From assembly GCA_914767885.1 (NCBI GenBank), contig CAJZBQ010000028.1, positions 682,001 through 746,000 of the forward strand: 64,000 nucleotides of DNA. Direction: 5' to 3'. Made by a program: the position numbers and the translations under genes. The notes beneath the pieces are model-generated. The model was not told where the DNA came from. It saw only the letters and a list, made by a program, of their open reading frames with translations, and did not search any database. Of this stretch, positions 22,201 to 30,842 are shown one piece after another. The number at the start of each line of letters is the position of its first letter. Within the stretch, counting starts at the first letter, position 1. This DNA is from Blepharisma stoltei. Its lineage: Eukaryota; Ciliophora; Heterotrichea; Heterotrichida; Blepharismidae.

Positions 22201-23203
22201 CTTCATTGTCATAAGGGAACCTCAGATTGATTCTTGAAACCCTTTTAATTTTCCCAGATGGCCATATAATAATAAACCTATCATTTTCTACGTCATATTC
22301 CTGTGCAATGCAGTCTCTTCATTCATAAGTCCCATCAGCAAAAAATCATTTAGAATGTGCATGGACCAAGCCATCTTTACTTTCAATTTTTAGCTGCTCT
22401 AATAGCTTTCTGGGGGTTTCTGGATCCAATATGGGGTCATATAGCTCTAATGGTAGAAATTTGGTCATTTCGTATATAGACACTTCTTTCTGGTTTTCTT
22501 CTAAAAATTGTGGCAGAGGAACTGTTATTGAGTAGCCACTTGTGCCGTCATCTGGCTTTCGTTTTTTAGGGGACATAGTTCGGTTTAGTGATGAGTTTAG
22601 GCTTAGATTTAAATCTTTATTGGTAGGGGTAGATGTCCGCTTGTGCTTCATTGCAGGTTTTCTTTTGATTATTAAATTTGAGTCCGCTTGTTTAAGCTTT
22701 CTTGCTGCTGGATCTGTGATTACCGGGTTATTTATAATTTGTTGGGGTATTTGGGTTATGGTTCCTGATTTTTTTTCTAGCTCTAATTTGTCTATTTTAT
22801 TATCAATAATGCCTGGCAGTCTTCTTTTCTTGATATTTGCTTTTGGTTTCACTAAAGATAAAACTGATGTATCATTTGAATTCGTCAAACTCATATCAAG
22901 CTTATGACTATCATAGTTTCCTGGCATTTGTGATATAGAAAACGACGAATTTAGCTTCCCTAATGTCACTTTTTGTTTAAATTGTTCTAAGGTTAATATT
23001 TTAGGTTTTGGGATTTTTGCGAAACTTGAGTCATTCATATTGGGAAGTCCTGATAATACAGGAGTAGAAGAAATACGGTTTAGTCTGTCTCTTATATTTC
23101 TTTTGGCTTCATAACTATCAAATTGATCAATTGCTTCTTGGTATCGCTTTTGCTTTGAGCTTGATGAGCTTCTTTCATTGGATTTTGTTTTCACTTCTGA
23201 CAT
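4245..23203 (-). CDS. Axonemal inner-arm type dynein heavy chain, about 4,348 aa after IES removal
   Basis: This is the ATP-driven motor of the ciliary dynein arms. Reading starts at ATG 23203 (MSEVKTKSNERSS) and ends QLDD-TAA at 4245. Rough landmarks: Ser/Lys-rich N-terminus; ADGTYEWRDC near 300; linker; AAA1 P-loop GPAGTGKTET near 1640; AAA2 GSTMAGKSS near 1925; AAA3 GETGTGKSV near 2314; AAA4 GVGGSGRQS near 2656; coiled-coil stalk with VKTMQHPPDPIRLTLEALA near 3010; NPWEWRFFLTG, YGGRVTDDWDRR and the C-terminal STTGHSTNF. Nine inserts and one 15-nt intron (4458-4472) interrupt it. Subtracting 423, 323, 172, 74, 112, 70, 351, 629, 3743 and 15 nt leaves 13,047 nt, an exact multiple of three. 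UGA codons are Trp throughout. The short N-terminus with the TYEWRDC motif suggests a single-headed inner-arm chain (DNAH1/3/6/7/12 group); I cannot say which one. Confidence 0.95.
4458..4472 (-). other. 15-nt spliceosomal intron in dynein gene
   Basis: Minus-strand GTAAGTTTTATTTAG. Removal joins SELPI to LWLKPEVKSERKTKND, which leads into the conserved dynein end YECPMYRTLTRAG. Confidence 0.9.
5391..6010. mobile_element. SINE-like insert in dynein exon, 9-bp target duplication without TA
   Basis: TCGATCTCA is duplicated at 5382-5390 and 6011-6019. Collapsing to one copy rebuilds the invariant dynein motif TDDWDRRLL in frame. The 620-bp insert is GC-richer than its host and contains a tRNA T-arm-like GTTCGAGCCC near 5730. 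A TA-to-TA cut would leave five extra residues (YDWDR repeated), so this one seems to need excision at the duplication itself. Confidence 0.75.
6868..7205 (-). mobile_element. SINE-like element in dynein exon, 13-bp target duplication
   Basis: TGCTCTTGATAAG is duplicated at 6855-6867 and 7206-7218, and removal joins PHPYQEQ to PDFMKLL. Read on the minus strand it is homologous to the element at 37826-38261: shared blocks include CTCC(C/T)ATGGAGC(A/T)GGTAGG, GAAGCTGAAA, GGGGAAGCC and GACTAGACAGG/GGCTAGACAGG. Two copies with different target duplications indicate a dispersed family. Confidence 0.85.
7496..7607. other. Short IES in dynein (112 bp)
   Basis: TA-bounded AT-rich insert with stops. 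Deletion joins YGYEL to MAIRIMKHNGEINPWEW, restoring the usual length of this dynein segment. One or two neighbouring in-frame TAs would add one or two residues. Confidence 0.8.
8252..8325. other. Short IES in dynein (74 bp)
   Basis: TA-bounded, nearly pure A/T. Deletion joins KSIKIGEVT to KQYDDDFALYMLTNLPNPHYTPE, which matches dynein consensus. Confidence 0.85.
8539..8710. other. IES in dynein (172 bp)
   Basis: TA-bounded. Deletion joins PQGQAAKWL to RKMVYQGDKKLLRVKV in frame. The ends TAACTTGACAGG and (minus strand) TACATGCCCC are only weakly inverted. Confidence 0.85.
10071..10393. mobile_element. MITE subfamily B as IES in dynein (323 bp)
   Basis: Ends carry TATCCTTGATCAA and its inverse TTGATCAAGGATA, each next to a further partial inverted copy. 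TA-to-TA deletion joins VRELSQEYL to QEYRRYNYVTPTHYL, a conserved dynein motif. Confidence 0.9.
12653..13075. mobile_element. Decayed MITE subfamily A as IES in dynein (423 bp)
   Basis: The left end TAACTCCCCCTCCTGAACAA and the core match subfamily A; the right end has diverged. TA at 12653 and 13076 give the in-frame join PCLFLSI-EFWKTELKSRQ. Nearer TA choices leave an in-frame TAG, so the end runs about 50 bp beyond recognisable MITE sequence. Confidence 0.8.
13746..14485 (-). CDS. OTU-family cysteine protease (deubiquitinase-like) carried by the transposon
   Basis: The ORF from ATG 14485 has an acidic disordered N-terminus, then the OTU core MKDDGNCLYRSISYIL, with the catalytic Asp and Cys in DGNC, near residues 105-120. 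The frame then fails at the codons for EENYD. Removing a TA-bounded 119-bp piece (13955-14073) joins it to FNDYVQKMRTNDFWGGDLELYAAAELFGL, and the domain finishes with the catalytic His in HIHNNHYEVLI. The TAG at 13746-13748 is taken as the stop, yet the same frame stays open for some 60 codons beyond it, so the stop may be recent. OTU enzymes cleave ubiquitin chains; why a transposon carries one is unknown, though plant MULEs are known to carry OTU-like genes. Whether it is expressed is unknown. Confidence 0.8.
13955..14073. other. Candidate IES (119 bp) inside the transposon's OTU gene
   Basis: TA at 13955 and 14074. Deletion joins the two halves of the OTU domain in frame (ANEENYD-SFNDYVQKMR). 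The piece is AT-rich and full of stops. It is too long for the 15-nt introns seen elsewhere. Confidence 0.65.
14652..15411 (+). pseudogene. Charged coiled-coil ORF of the transposon, frameshifted
   Basis: Starts MDTFIFSWNMGRITRLKAVQ at 14652 (or GRITRL at 14679). It continues through Glu-rich EEEEEEDEYEYE until TAG near 14987. From about 14925 an overlapping frame continues as ELEEELTDWEDTLENRGE... to TAG at 15411 without its own ATG, so a single-base slip near the Glu repeat probably split one gene. The product would be highly charged and helical. I recognise no transposase or integrase motif. Confidence 0.5.
15444..15897 (+). pseudogene. Lys/Glu-rich ORF remnants of the transposon
   Basis: Two overlapping frames (15444-15665, extended by reading UGA as Trp, and 15565-15897) encode Lys/Glu-rich helical sequence; the second ends in a less repetitive part (GVNFGNLGLAKVALYNWEME). 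They are probably the 3' part of the same decaying gene as 14652-15411. From 15900 to the right terminal repeat I see only AT-rich DNA. Confidence 0.4.
18426..18495. other. Short IES in dynein (70 bp)
   Basis: TTTATTTT is repeated at 18424-18431 and 18494-18501 and contains the TA pair. Deletion joins IIQNLIENK to VVSIEEFQWNCHLRYY, the conserved start of the dynein motor. Confidence 0.9.
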
Positions 23204-23230
23204 AATTGAGGGAATTACTATAATTAATAA

Positions 23231-23407
23231 ATGGATCAAGAAAAAATTGCAAGGGTTCTGGGATTTTTAAAAGAAAAAGTAGGAGCGAGAGGAGTCAGTT
23301 TGCATCCGAAATATGGGTGGGGAGGGTTTTCTGGGGCTCTTGAAAAGCTAAGACATAATGGGGAAACAAATAGAGTGCAAGCCCAAGTCAGTTCAACACA
23401 AAAATAA
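23231..23407 (+). CDS. Small ORF (58 aa) divergent from the dynein gene
   Basis: ATG at 23231, TAA at 23405-23407. The product begins MDQEKIARVLGFLKEKVG and contains a Gly/Trp-rich middle (HPKYGWGGFSGALEKL). It lies 27 bp from the dynein start on the other strand, so the two would share one promoter. I do not recognise it. It is too short to be sure it is a gene, but composition and frame look coding rather than AT-rich noise. Confidence 0.4.
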   Translation: MDQEKIARVLGFLKEKVGARGVSLHPKYGWGGFSGALEKLRHNGETNRVQAQVSSTQK

Positions 23408-23817
23408 AGAAATTGTTTATGGTGTTTTAAGTAAAAATATTGATTATCATAAAAATACTTTATTTATTATATATAAATGCGAATAATCATGCTTGCATCA
23501 AATTTTTAAAGCTTTTAAATTATTAATTATAAATGAGAGCTAGCAGCTGCTTAAGGATATTAAAATAGGTTTTTAATTGGCCATTGGTCCAGATAAAGTA
23601 TACTTATATCATGCTAAAATGAATTGCACTAATTAAAAATATTCTTTTTCACATTTATTAATAAAAAATAGCACATCTGCTCGTATCATTTTTGATAAAA
23701 AAATGATATCATTAAATCTCTTCTAATTTTAAAAAATATTAAAATTATTTTAAATTTCCTGTATCTGCTATATAGAATAAATCTATTTTTCCATACTTGC
23801 AACATATTATTTTAAAT
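23408..23817. other. AT-rich spacer, nothing recognised
   Basis: About 410 bp of A/T-rich DNA with no ORF, repeat or RNA gene that I can support. It is the presumed promoter region of the SPRY gene. Confidence 0.5.
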
Positions 23818-24968
23818 ATGATCAGAAATTTCTGTGATGGAATGAATTTTCCACACTTACATTGGATATCCTATGGAAACAGCAGGAATGATTTTGAAAT
23901 CGGAGACGATGGCCGAAAAATTACATTAATCAGGAAATCAGGATCAAACATCTTTGTATAGATTTTTATAATAATAACCCAGTTTATAAGATATATATCA
24001 TTTTCTAGGGAAATTTTGGGAGAAGCTCTATATCCGCTTATTCTAAAGAGAGTTTTCCACTTAAAACAGTAAGCTATTTTGAGGTACAATATACAATGCC
24101 AACCAAAGGAAGGACTTTTACACTTAAAGATCAGATAAAAATTGGCGTTTGCATGAATGTAGAAAATGAATTATCTAATGCTTTTTCAGATCACTCAAAT
24201 GGTTGGGCATTCTATCCTTATGACTCAGCCTTAAGGCACCAAAGTAGTGGCTCAGGAATTAAATATGGCAAAGAAATTAAAAATGGAGGAACAATTGGTG
24301 TAATTGTTGATATCCTCTTGAAGTTAAGGCTACGCTGAATATTATTTGAAAAATATTATTTTATTATTTTTTAAGTTTAATGAATTTATCTTGCACATTC
24401 AGTGCCTTCTAAGTCTACTTTACTTGAAGTTCAGCTACAACAACAGCTCTGAACAACAGTAGGTGAATCGGCCAAACCGTCGAACCCTTAAGTTATTAAG
24501 CCCTTTTTTAGACTTCTCTAATCAGTGCCAGCCTCAGGACAGATCACTTCTCTTCAAGCCGAGACTCTCAAGAAGCCATGACTTCTCTCACTAAGCTCGG
24601 TTATGGGTCTAGCCTGATGGATCAGGTCTAGGGCCCCATCTCTAACTGCCATTTTAAATATTGTGATTTTATTATTAAATTATTTTGTAAAAATTAAGCT
24701 AAAGTAGCATACTTTGAATGGTGAAATTAGCTTTTGCATTGATGGAGAAAACTTTGGTGTTGCTTTTAAAGAAGAAGCTTTTATTAACAATAAGCTATAT
24801 GCTGCAATTGCAGTTTTAGAAATTGGTACTTGCTTTGAGCTTGCTACTTTGGCAGATAAATTGTGGGAACGAAGAAAAGGGATAATATATGCTAGAATGA
24901 TATGCAGGCTCCCCATTTTTAGGAGGCTGCCGGATGGGATTTTCCGTGAGATTACACATTATTTATAA
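23818..24968 (+). CDS. SPRY-domain protein, about 232 aa after IES removal
   Basis: Start taken at 23818 (MIRNFCDGMNFPHLHW). After a 53-nt interruption (23956-24008) the SPRY core runs NFGRSSISAYSKESFPLKTVSYFEVQY...QIKIGVCMN...GWAFYPYDSALRH...GTIGVIVD. A 399-bp IES at 24311-24709 is then skipped to TLNGEISFCIDGENFGVAF...LYAAIAVLEIGTCFELAT. SPRY domains bind protein partners and have no catalytic activity. The 45-residue tail after the domain (ERRKGIIYARMICRLPIF...) is unfamiliar. After both deletions the frame closes exactly (699 nt). The start could lie slightly upstream if there is another IES. Confidence 0.75.
23956..24008 (+). other. 53-nt interruption in SPRY gene: GT-AG bounded, perhaps IES within a tiny intron
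   Basis: It begins GTATAG and ends TTTTCTAG, and its removal rejoins SGSNIF to GNFGRSS. A plain TA-to-TA cut of the whole piece leaves the wrong frame or a stop. A 37-38-bp IES inside a 15-16-nt intron would fit both rules. Confidence 0.5.
24311..24709. mobile_element. IES with GC-rich repeat core in SPRY gene (399 bp)
   Basis: TA at 24311 and 24710; deletion joins GVIVD to TLNGEISF, matching the spacing of SPRY domains. The middle (about 24410-24655) is a GC-richer SINE-like block ending in GCCATTTTAA. A similar tail occurs near 26028 and, as GCCATTTAAAA, near 38240. Confidence 0.75.
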
Positions 24969-26493
24969 ATATATAAAATTAGATTGAGTATACTGCATAT
25001 TTAAGGCCCCTTTAGTTCTACGGAATGGCATTCTGCGAGGCTTTGAGCCGCTTGACGGCACAAGATAAATGGGGTGGCTTCCACCTCTGGCAACTCCAAA
25101 CCCAGGCCAAACCCCTGGTTTCTCGGCAGTGGCTGCCCTTTGGGTAGATGAGCTTTGAATGGCTCCACCATTTCCAACTTGGCCCTTCGCCTGTCTAATT
25201 ATCTTGCCCTGCCCATCATTCTCTGGCCAGATCGCCCGAAGACCCTTAACTGGAGAGACTACCTAGATAAGTGATTTATAATTTGCTTCCCATTTTTCAG
25301 ATATCTCTGAAAAAATACTCAACCGCTTTCTCGATTTGGGGCAAAACGCAGTTTCAGCTTGAACAAGGAAATCACCTTGCTCCATCTAGGGTGGTGGCTT
25401 GGTTGCTGCTGGCAAAAAGAAGTAAGAATAACTGTCCATTGGATCTGGGCACTAAAAGTGGATTTGTGCTTGAGTTCCTGCTTCTGGACGCCAGATGTTT
25501 CTGGGCCAACTTATGGCTCGCAAATGACTAACCGCCATGCAAAAGGACGGTCAGACATTTTAGCCATTTTATGTATACAAATATATAAAATAAATAGGCT
25601 TTAACTTTATTATGGCATATCAGATCACTTATTTATGAAATAATCTTGCAGATTCTTTATCAAGTAAATAAAGTTTCAGCATTAATATGCTTTTAATATC
25701 ATTATAAAATATACCAATCTTATAATCTATAATAAAAACGGCGTATGTGAATCTCCCCAGCGAAATTTCACCTTCTGCAGCACATTTTGTTATTATTAGG
25801 CTCGTTTTCCCAGTAAATCCTAATCTAACAACACTATATAAGCAATGCTAGAGTGCATAGCTGCTTAGCCATTTTGAAGAAATATAGTTTCGCTATGAAC
25901 AACTGAGGAAGGCGACCTTTAGTGAAACCTGTATGAGCAGAGTTATTCTCGAACATCAACTCTCTAAGCAGGAGTAGTCTACCGATAAGGTGTCTGGGCT
26001 GATCAAATTTCCGTCTATATAGTTCGCCATTTTAAGTGACAGAATAATATACCATTGTGCTCTAAGAGCCTTAATTGGTCATGAGGCGTTAGACATATAC
26101 ATATAATTAATATGATATCATAATCTAAAAGAAACAAGAAAGAAAAATTTAAGAATCCTCGATAAATATTTAAAAAAATATTTAATTTCAAATTTACCTT
26201 AAAAATAATATAGTCATTTATTATTCCTTCTTTAAAACATTATTTTCATTAATTCTATTTATGAGCTCTATGTTGTTATAAATTTGAATATTTTAAAATG
26301 AAAATTAAAAGATGTATTTTTCATTTATCATAGATCTTCAATAATTTTTAAATTAATCACTCCCAACTTTTAAATTGGAATAGATAGTTTTTAAGAATCA
26401 ATAACAAAATCTGTTATATTTAATTATTCTTTATTATTAATATCAATTTTATTACCTTCAGATATTTAAACAGAGAACTACATAATTGTCAAA
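24969..26493. repeat. Spacer with three GC-richer SINE-like blocks
   Basis: No gene is visible. Blocks at about 25005-25270, 25300-25575 and 25740-26090 are much GC-richer than the AT-rich DNA between them, carry no conserved ORF, and two end with GCCATTTTA-type tails. I could not define target duplications. They are probably repeats of the same class as 1370-1912 and 24410-24655. The final 400 bp before the nicolin gene are plain AT-rich DNA. Confidence 0.45.
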
Positions 26494-27051
26494 ATGGATA
26501 GAAATGAATGTGAATTGCTGCCAACCACAGTCTCAAGTGTCACTATGGTGGGTGAAAGGCCTTGCCCTTGCTATATTACTTTAACATTCAGAACGCCAGG
26601 GCCACTAGAATACATTGTTTTCCAAAATCATTATACCGCCTCCATTTCAATAAAACAAAAACAAAATGAACTCTGAAGAACAATCCTCCACGACTTCAAG
26701 CTAACCCAATGGCCTCATTTTGAAAACGACTCTCAAAACTGGTGCATAATTCCCTCCCATTTCTTCAATACAAATTATGACCCTTCCTCCCTCACTGAAT
26801 TTCGTATTTATTTAACCCAGCCAAGTCCTAACTGAAAAGAATTTTCTCTAAAAAACATCAGTTGCTACACAATCTTACAAAAACCCAAAAAATTGAGCAG
26901 AGAGTCCAGAACTCCTTTTGCAGAGTTTAAAGCCAAAATTCAAGAAAAATTAGACGTTTTGAATTCGACGTCAGGGACTGAAATGCTGACATATGACGAA
27001 ACCCTCATAGGGATTTCAGAAGTAAACCGTCTTGAAGCTACCCAAATGTAA
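26494..27051 (+). CDS. NICN1: Nicolin-1 homologue, tubulin polyglutamylase complex subunit
   Basis: 185 aa from ATG 26494 to TAA 27049-27051, with UGA read as Trp three times (NELWRTILHDF, NDSQNWC is TGG, PSPNWKEF). The order TFRTPGPLEYIVFQNHYTASISIKQ, then LHDFKL..PH.E..SQ, then LTEFRIYLTQPSPNW.EFSLKNI.CY follows vertebrate nicolin-1 closely (ITFKNYYTAFLSIRVRQ..., ELRLILRQPSPLWLSFTVEEL). Nicolin-1 belongs to the TTLL1 polyglutamylase complex, which modifies axonemal tubulin. It has no IES, unlike most long genes here. Its stop is 20 bp from that of the convergent EF-hand gene. Confidence 0.85.
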
Positions 27052-27070
27052 TTAATTCAAGATATTAATA

Positions 27071-27844
27071 TTATAATTCTTCTACCCCTTTAGTAGAGTC
27101 AAGAAGAGTTTTCGACTCCTTCATCTCTGCTAATACATAACATTTCACTAGATTCGCAGGGGCAATTACTGTATTATAATGATGAATCGCTATCTGTCTT
27201 AACGTTTTAGCATTTACCATCATTTTTAGCTCCTCTTTTGAAAACATGTTAACGAAATCGTCATATGAGAGCTCGGCTTCTTTGTCTCGGTGAATCATGA
27301 CCACGTAAAACTTCTTCACAATGGGTTTAGCGATTTCAAGCCTCCTCATGTATTTTCCTAACAAAAATTTCTCGTCTTCTGCAGCTAGCTCCCAAGCCAG
27401 TTTCGGGATCCTTGTTAAGCCGATTTCTATGAGCTCATTCAGCATGATTACAAATTCATCATAATCAATAGACTTCGACAAATCAACGTCATAATTTTGA
27501 AATAAAAGGGAAGCTTTATCTTTAGCGCTGCCTTTTCCAAGCAAAATCCCAAGCGAGCTGAGCTGTTGTGCAGAATAAGTTAAGCTGTCATCATTTAAGA
27601 ATCCACTATAAAACTTTTTAAACGGGGTCATATCTTCTTCAAAATTCGCCAAATCAATGCTTAATTCATTAAAAGCAGCAGAAAACTGGGCTTCAGAAAG
27701 CTTATTAGATATAGAATATCGGTGGATCGTCCTATCAATTCATTGGGCATTTAAAAATTTAAACCCAAGCCTATCCTCTGCAACTGCAATAATTCTTTCT
27801 TCTTCTGGCGAGGATGTTTTTTCTCTGCTATCTGCGCAGCCCAT
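27071..27844 (-). CDS. EF-hand calcium-binding protein, 257 aa
   Basis: The start is at 27844 (MGCADSREKTSS). Met-Gly-Cys is a plausible N-myristoylation and palmitoylation site, so membrane attachment is likely. The ORF passes one UGA (NAQWIDRTIHRY). One good EF-hand loop, DVDLSKSIDYDE, sits near residue 120, with Ca-binding Asp/Ser at positions 1, 3, 5 and Glu at 12. A second, degenerate hand (HRDKEAELSYDDF) lies near 195. The rest is helical. It resembles ciliate EF-hand adaptors but I cannot name a closer family. The plus-strand coiled-coil gene starts 37 bp away in the opposite direction, so the promoter must be shared and very compact. Confidence 0.75.
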
Positions 27845-27881
27845 TTATTATTTTCATATTGGCGTTTTTGATATAAATATC

Positions 27882-29933
27882 ATGGCAGCAAATCAGCTAT
27901 CTAAAATACTAATTTCAATTGATAATTCAGGACAAGTCGCCTCAGCTTTGCAGAGTATCAATAAAAAATTCGCAATGAAATTTGAAGAGGCAAAAGAAGT
28001 CCCAAAAGAATTATTGAAACCTCCCATTGAGGCTATCATAAATGAAATCGGGCCTGAAGAAATTGAGGCAAAGCTGAAAAAAGCACAAATTAGAGAAGCA
28101 AAAAGACAGAAAAAAGAGCTGGAAGAGAAGCTAAATAAAGTTACAGGGAAAATTGAAGTTTTGTATAACCCAGAATCACCGTCGTTTAAGCCAAACTCTT
28201 TAAGGCCAAATCTTCAAAATTCACAAGTTCGGCAAGAGTTCTTTGACAATGAGAAGAAAAAAGCAAAAGAAACCACAAAAAAGCTACAAAAATACTACTT
28301 GCAGCAGCAAAGGCTTAAGCAGCAAATAGAAAGCAATATTGAAAAAATTGAAAAGCTAGCTAATAAAGATAAAGAGGTTGAAAATAAAGAAAAAGAATTA
28401 GCACAAAAGCAAAAAGAAGAGCAGTATACCTCCAGAGCAGGTATGGCTCGACCTGAAACTCCCCCTTCCCTCCCCCCCCCACCCCCTCACGGTTTAAATT
28501 TGAACGACATTGTTAATTCAAAATGACAAATCCCTCACTAAGGATTTGACAAGTCAAATTTAATTTGTAGATTTCAATAAAGTTGAAACTGCCAGGGGTG
28601 GGGAAGAGGGGAGGGGGGTTCTAAGGTCGATCTATAACCGTGCTCACGGTATATATGAGAGAGCTCGAAAAAATGCAAGAAAAAAAACTGCAGCGGCAAA
28701 AGGAATTCGAGGAAGCAAAAAAAAGAAAAATTGAGTTTGAAGAGCTACAAAAGAAAAAGCCGCTATTTGTAAAACTTGAAGAAAAGTACAAAGCAGAAAT
28801 AGAAATGCCGGAATTAGAAAAAAGAAAAGAAGAATTAGCGAAAAAAAGAATGCTTTATCAGCCTATCAATTTAGAACAGTTACAAGATCATGCAAGAAAA
28901 TATGAAACAATTAGGAAAGAACAAATTAAGAAAATTGAAGAAGACTTGAAAAAGAGCATTGAAAATACTAAAGGGAATATGAATTGAAACTCTACAATGT
29001 GAAATGCAAGAGCTTTAGAAGAAGAAAAACAGCTGAGAAAAGCTTCTTCACAGTCAAATTTAGAAAAGATTAAAAAAATAGAAAAAAGAAATAAATATGC
29101 AGAGCTTGTCAAAGAGGTTTTCAGCCCCACAATTGATAAATTTAAGCAGCAAGAGCTGGAGGATAGGATTTCTAACTCTCCTTATCCTTGATAAAACGAT
29201 TCTCGTATAGTCAGCATGAAGCCTACTCCTAGCCAGCCTCAAAACTATCTATAATTAATATTAGAGATATAGCAATATAATCGCTCTGAACAATTTTAAT
29301 GCAGTTTTAGCATATTTACTAACACACTGCATCCTCTATCTCTTATTTCTAGTTCATAAACTGTTTTATATACAAAATTATTTTAATAATAGTTAAAAAA
29401 GAATTATCTAATTTTCCCAGGATATTTTTTAAACCCCGCTAAAAACAAAAATTGATTTGAGTAAGCTAAAGCACCCAGTAGAAAAATGGAATGAGAAAAA
29501 TAATCGTATTTCACTAAACCAAAGCTTATCAGATACAGAAAAGAAAATTAAGAAAAAAAAAATTAAGGTAAAGAAAATTGAGACACCTGCAATAACAGAA
29601 GTAAAAACTACTAGAGAACCTAAATTTATTGACTATTTGGGAGAAAGAAGAAAGGCAAGAGAAGAACAGGAAAAAAATGGCTCCAAAGTGAGCAATGAAA
29701 TAGACGTGAACTGGGAAGACGAGTTGATGAGTGCAGATAATTCCAAAGAAAAGTTTAAAAAAATAAAGAAAAAGGCAGAATTATTAGAAAAAGAAGCCAG
29801 GAAAAAAGAACTGCTGCTAATTCCAAAAAATGTTGGAGATTACAAAACGATTGAAACAGCAGAAAATGTAGATAAATTGATTATTGGGTCTATAAAAGCA
29901 AAGCTGGCTGTTTTAGAGCATGTTGAAACTTAA
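27882..29933 (+). CDS. Coiled-coil protein, about 516 aa, two IESs
   Basis: ATG 27882 (MAANQLSKILISIDNSG). Long Lys/Glu-rich heptad stretches follow (AKLKKAQIREAKRQKKELEEK; EKIEKLANKDKEVENKEKE). Deleting 28442-28653 joins TSRAG to MRELEKMQEKKLQRQKEF. Deleting 29173-29461 joins LEDRIS to KLKHPVEKWNEKNNRISL. The last part is again helical and ends LAVLEHVET-TAA at 29931-29933. The segment KRNKYAELVKEVFSPTIDKFKQQELEDRI recalls a motif seen in ciliary scaffold proteins, but I cannot assign a name. Total coding length is 1,551 nt, a multiple of three, which supports both joins. Confidence 0.75.
28442..28653. mobile_element. MITE-like IES with C-rich inverted ends (212 bp)
   Basis: TA at 28442 and 28654. 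Inverted ends share TCGACCT followed by AGAAC/GAAAC and a C-run. The interior is not coding. Excision restores the coiled-coil frame. Confidence 0.75.
29173..29461. mobile_element. MITE subfamily B-like IES, one end diverged (289 bp)
   Basis: The left end TAACTCTCCTTATCCTTGAT is the subfamily B word. The right end before TA 29462 is diverged. TA-to-TA deletion gives the in-frame join S-KLKHPVEK. Confidence 0.7.
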
Positions 29934-29988
29934 ATACCGTATTTTAATCATATTTAGCTTAAAATTATATGTAAATATTAATTAATCT

Positions 29989-30627
29989 TTAAAATCGCCT
30001 TTCAGGTCTATTTGCTAGATAATTTTTAAGTGAAAGTGAAGAATTCAAAAAATTTTCTGCAAATTCTAATAGTTTTGGTGCATGATTTCTAAGAAATGGC
30101 ATCATTTTTTCAGATCAAGGCGAGATCATGAAATGATCATAAAGCGACCTAAAAGTGCAAAAATCTCCTAAAGTCGTAGAGTTTCCTACAAAGTGGCCAT
30201 TGCATCCATTATTTATATATCTTGCTTCTATTGATTGTATAATTCTCGGTAATTCATTATCACACCAATTATCCCATCCTTCTAAGTCTTTTTTAATTCA
30301 CGTTCATTCTACTTTATGCTGAATGAAATCTTGCCAAATATTTTGTAAAGACTCTGTGAGATGAATTTCATAAGGATCACTAGGGTAATACCCAAATTTT
30401 TGGCATAAATATCTTTCTATAGATAAGCTTTGAACCAGTCTAAGTCCATCTATTTCAAGCATCGGCAATTGTTCGAACTCAAAAAGTCCTGATTTTTTAT
30501 ATTGTAGCCATGTATCATCGTCGCTGTAAATTCGATCATTAAAAGGAGTATTGGTATAATGCAGGATCATTCGAGTTACTTCTGCTTTTGCATATAAGCC
30601 AAAGTAATGAAGGGTTACTTCGCTCAT
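29989..30627 (-). CDS. Glutathione S-transferase, sigma/alpha-like, 212 aa
   Basis: Conjugates glutathione to electrophiles, or isomerises prostanoid-type substrates. The thioredoxin-like N-domain begins EVTLHYFGLYAKAEVTRMIL; Tyr 8 of this motif is the expected catalytic residue. It continues through the cis-Pro EQLPMLEIDGLRLVQSLSIERYL (residues about 54-76), where the Gln-Ser pair binds glutathione. The helical C-domain follows after a UGA-Trp (HKVEWTWIKKDLEGWDNW) and ends ANRPERRF-TAA at 29989. The length is normal for the family. No insert is present. Confidence 0.85.
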
Positions 30628-30842
30628 TATGCTAAATATTTATTATACTCTATTTAATAACACAATCGATTTTATTAACAAAATTCTTATAAATTATTTT
30701 TATAAATATATTGTTTTAATTATTTTAGCCTAATATATCAATTGTAAACCCAATAAAATGGCCTTAGTTCACTGATTGTAAAAAGCTATAAATTAAATGC
30801 AAAAACATATAAAAAACATTAAATATTAAATAATTCCAAGAA

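Noticed and set aside
22542-22907. 121-aa plus-strand ORF
   Set aside because: Antisense of the dynein N-terminal region; the minus strand continues in frame through UGA-Trp into the motor.
25271-25604. Overlapping 81- and 86-aa plus-strand ORFs
   Set aside because: They lie in a GC-richer repeat block of the 24969-26493 spacer and use two frames equally.
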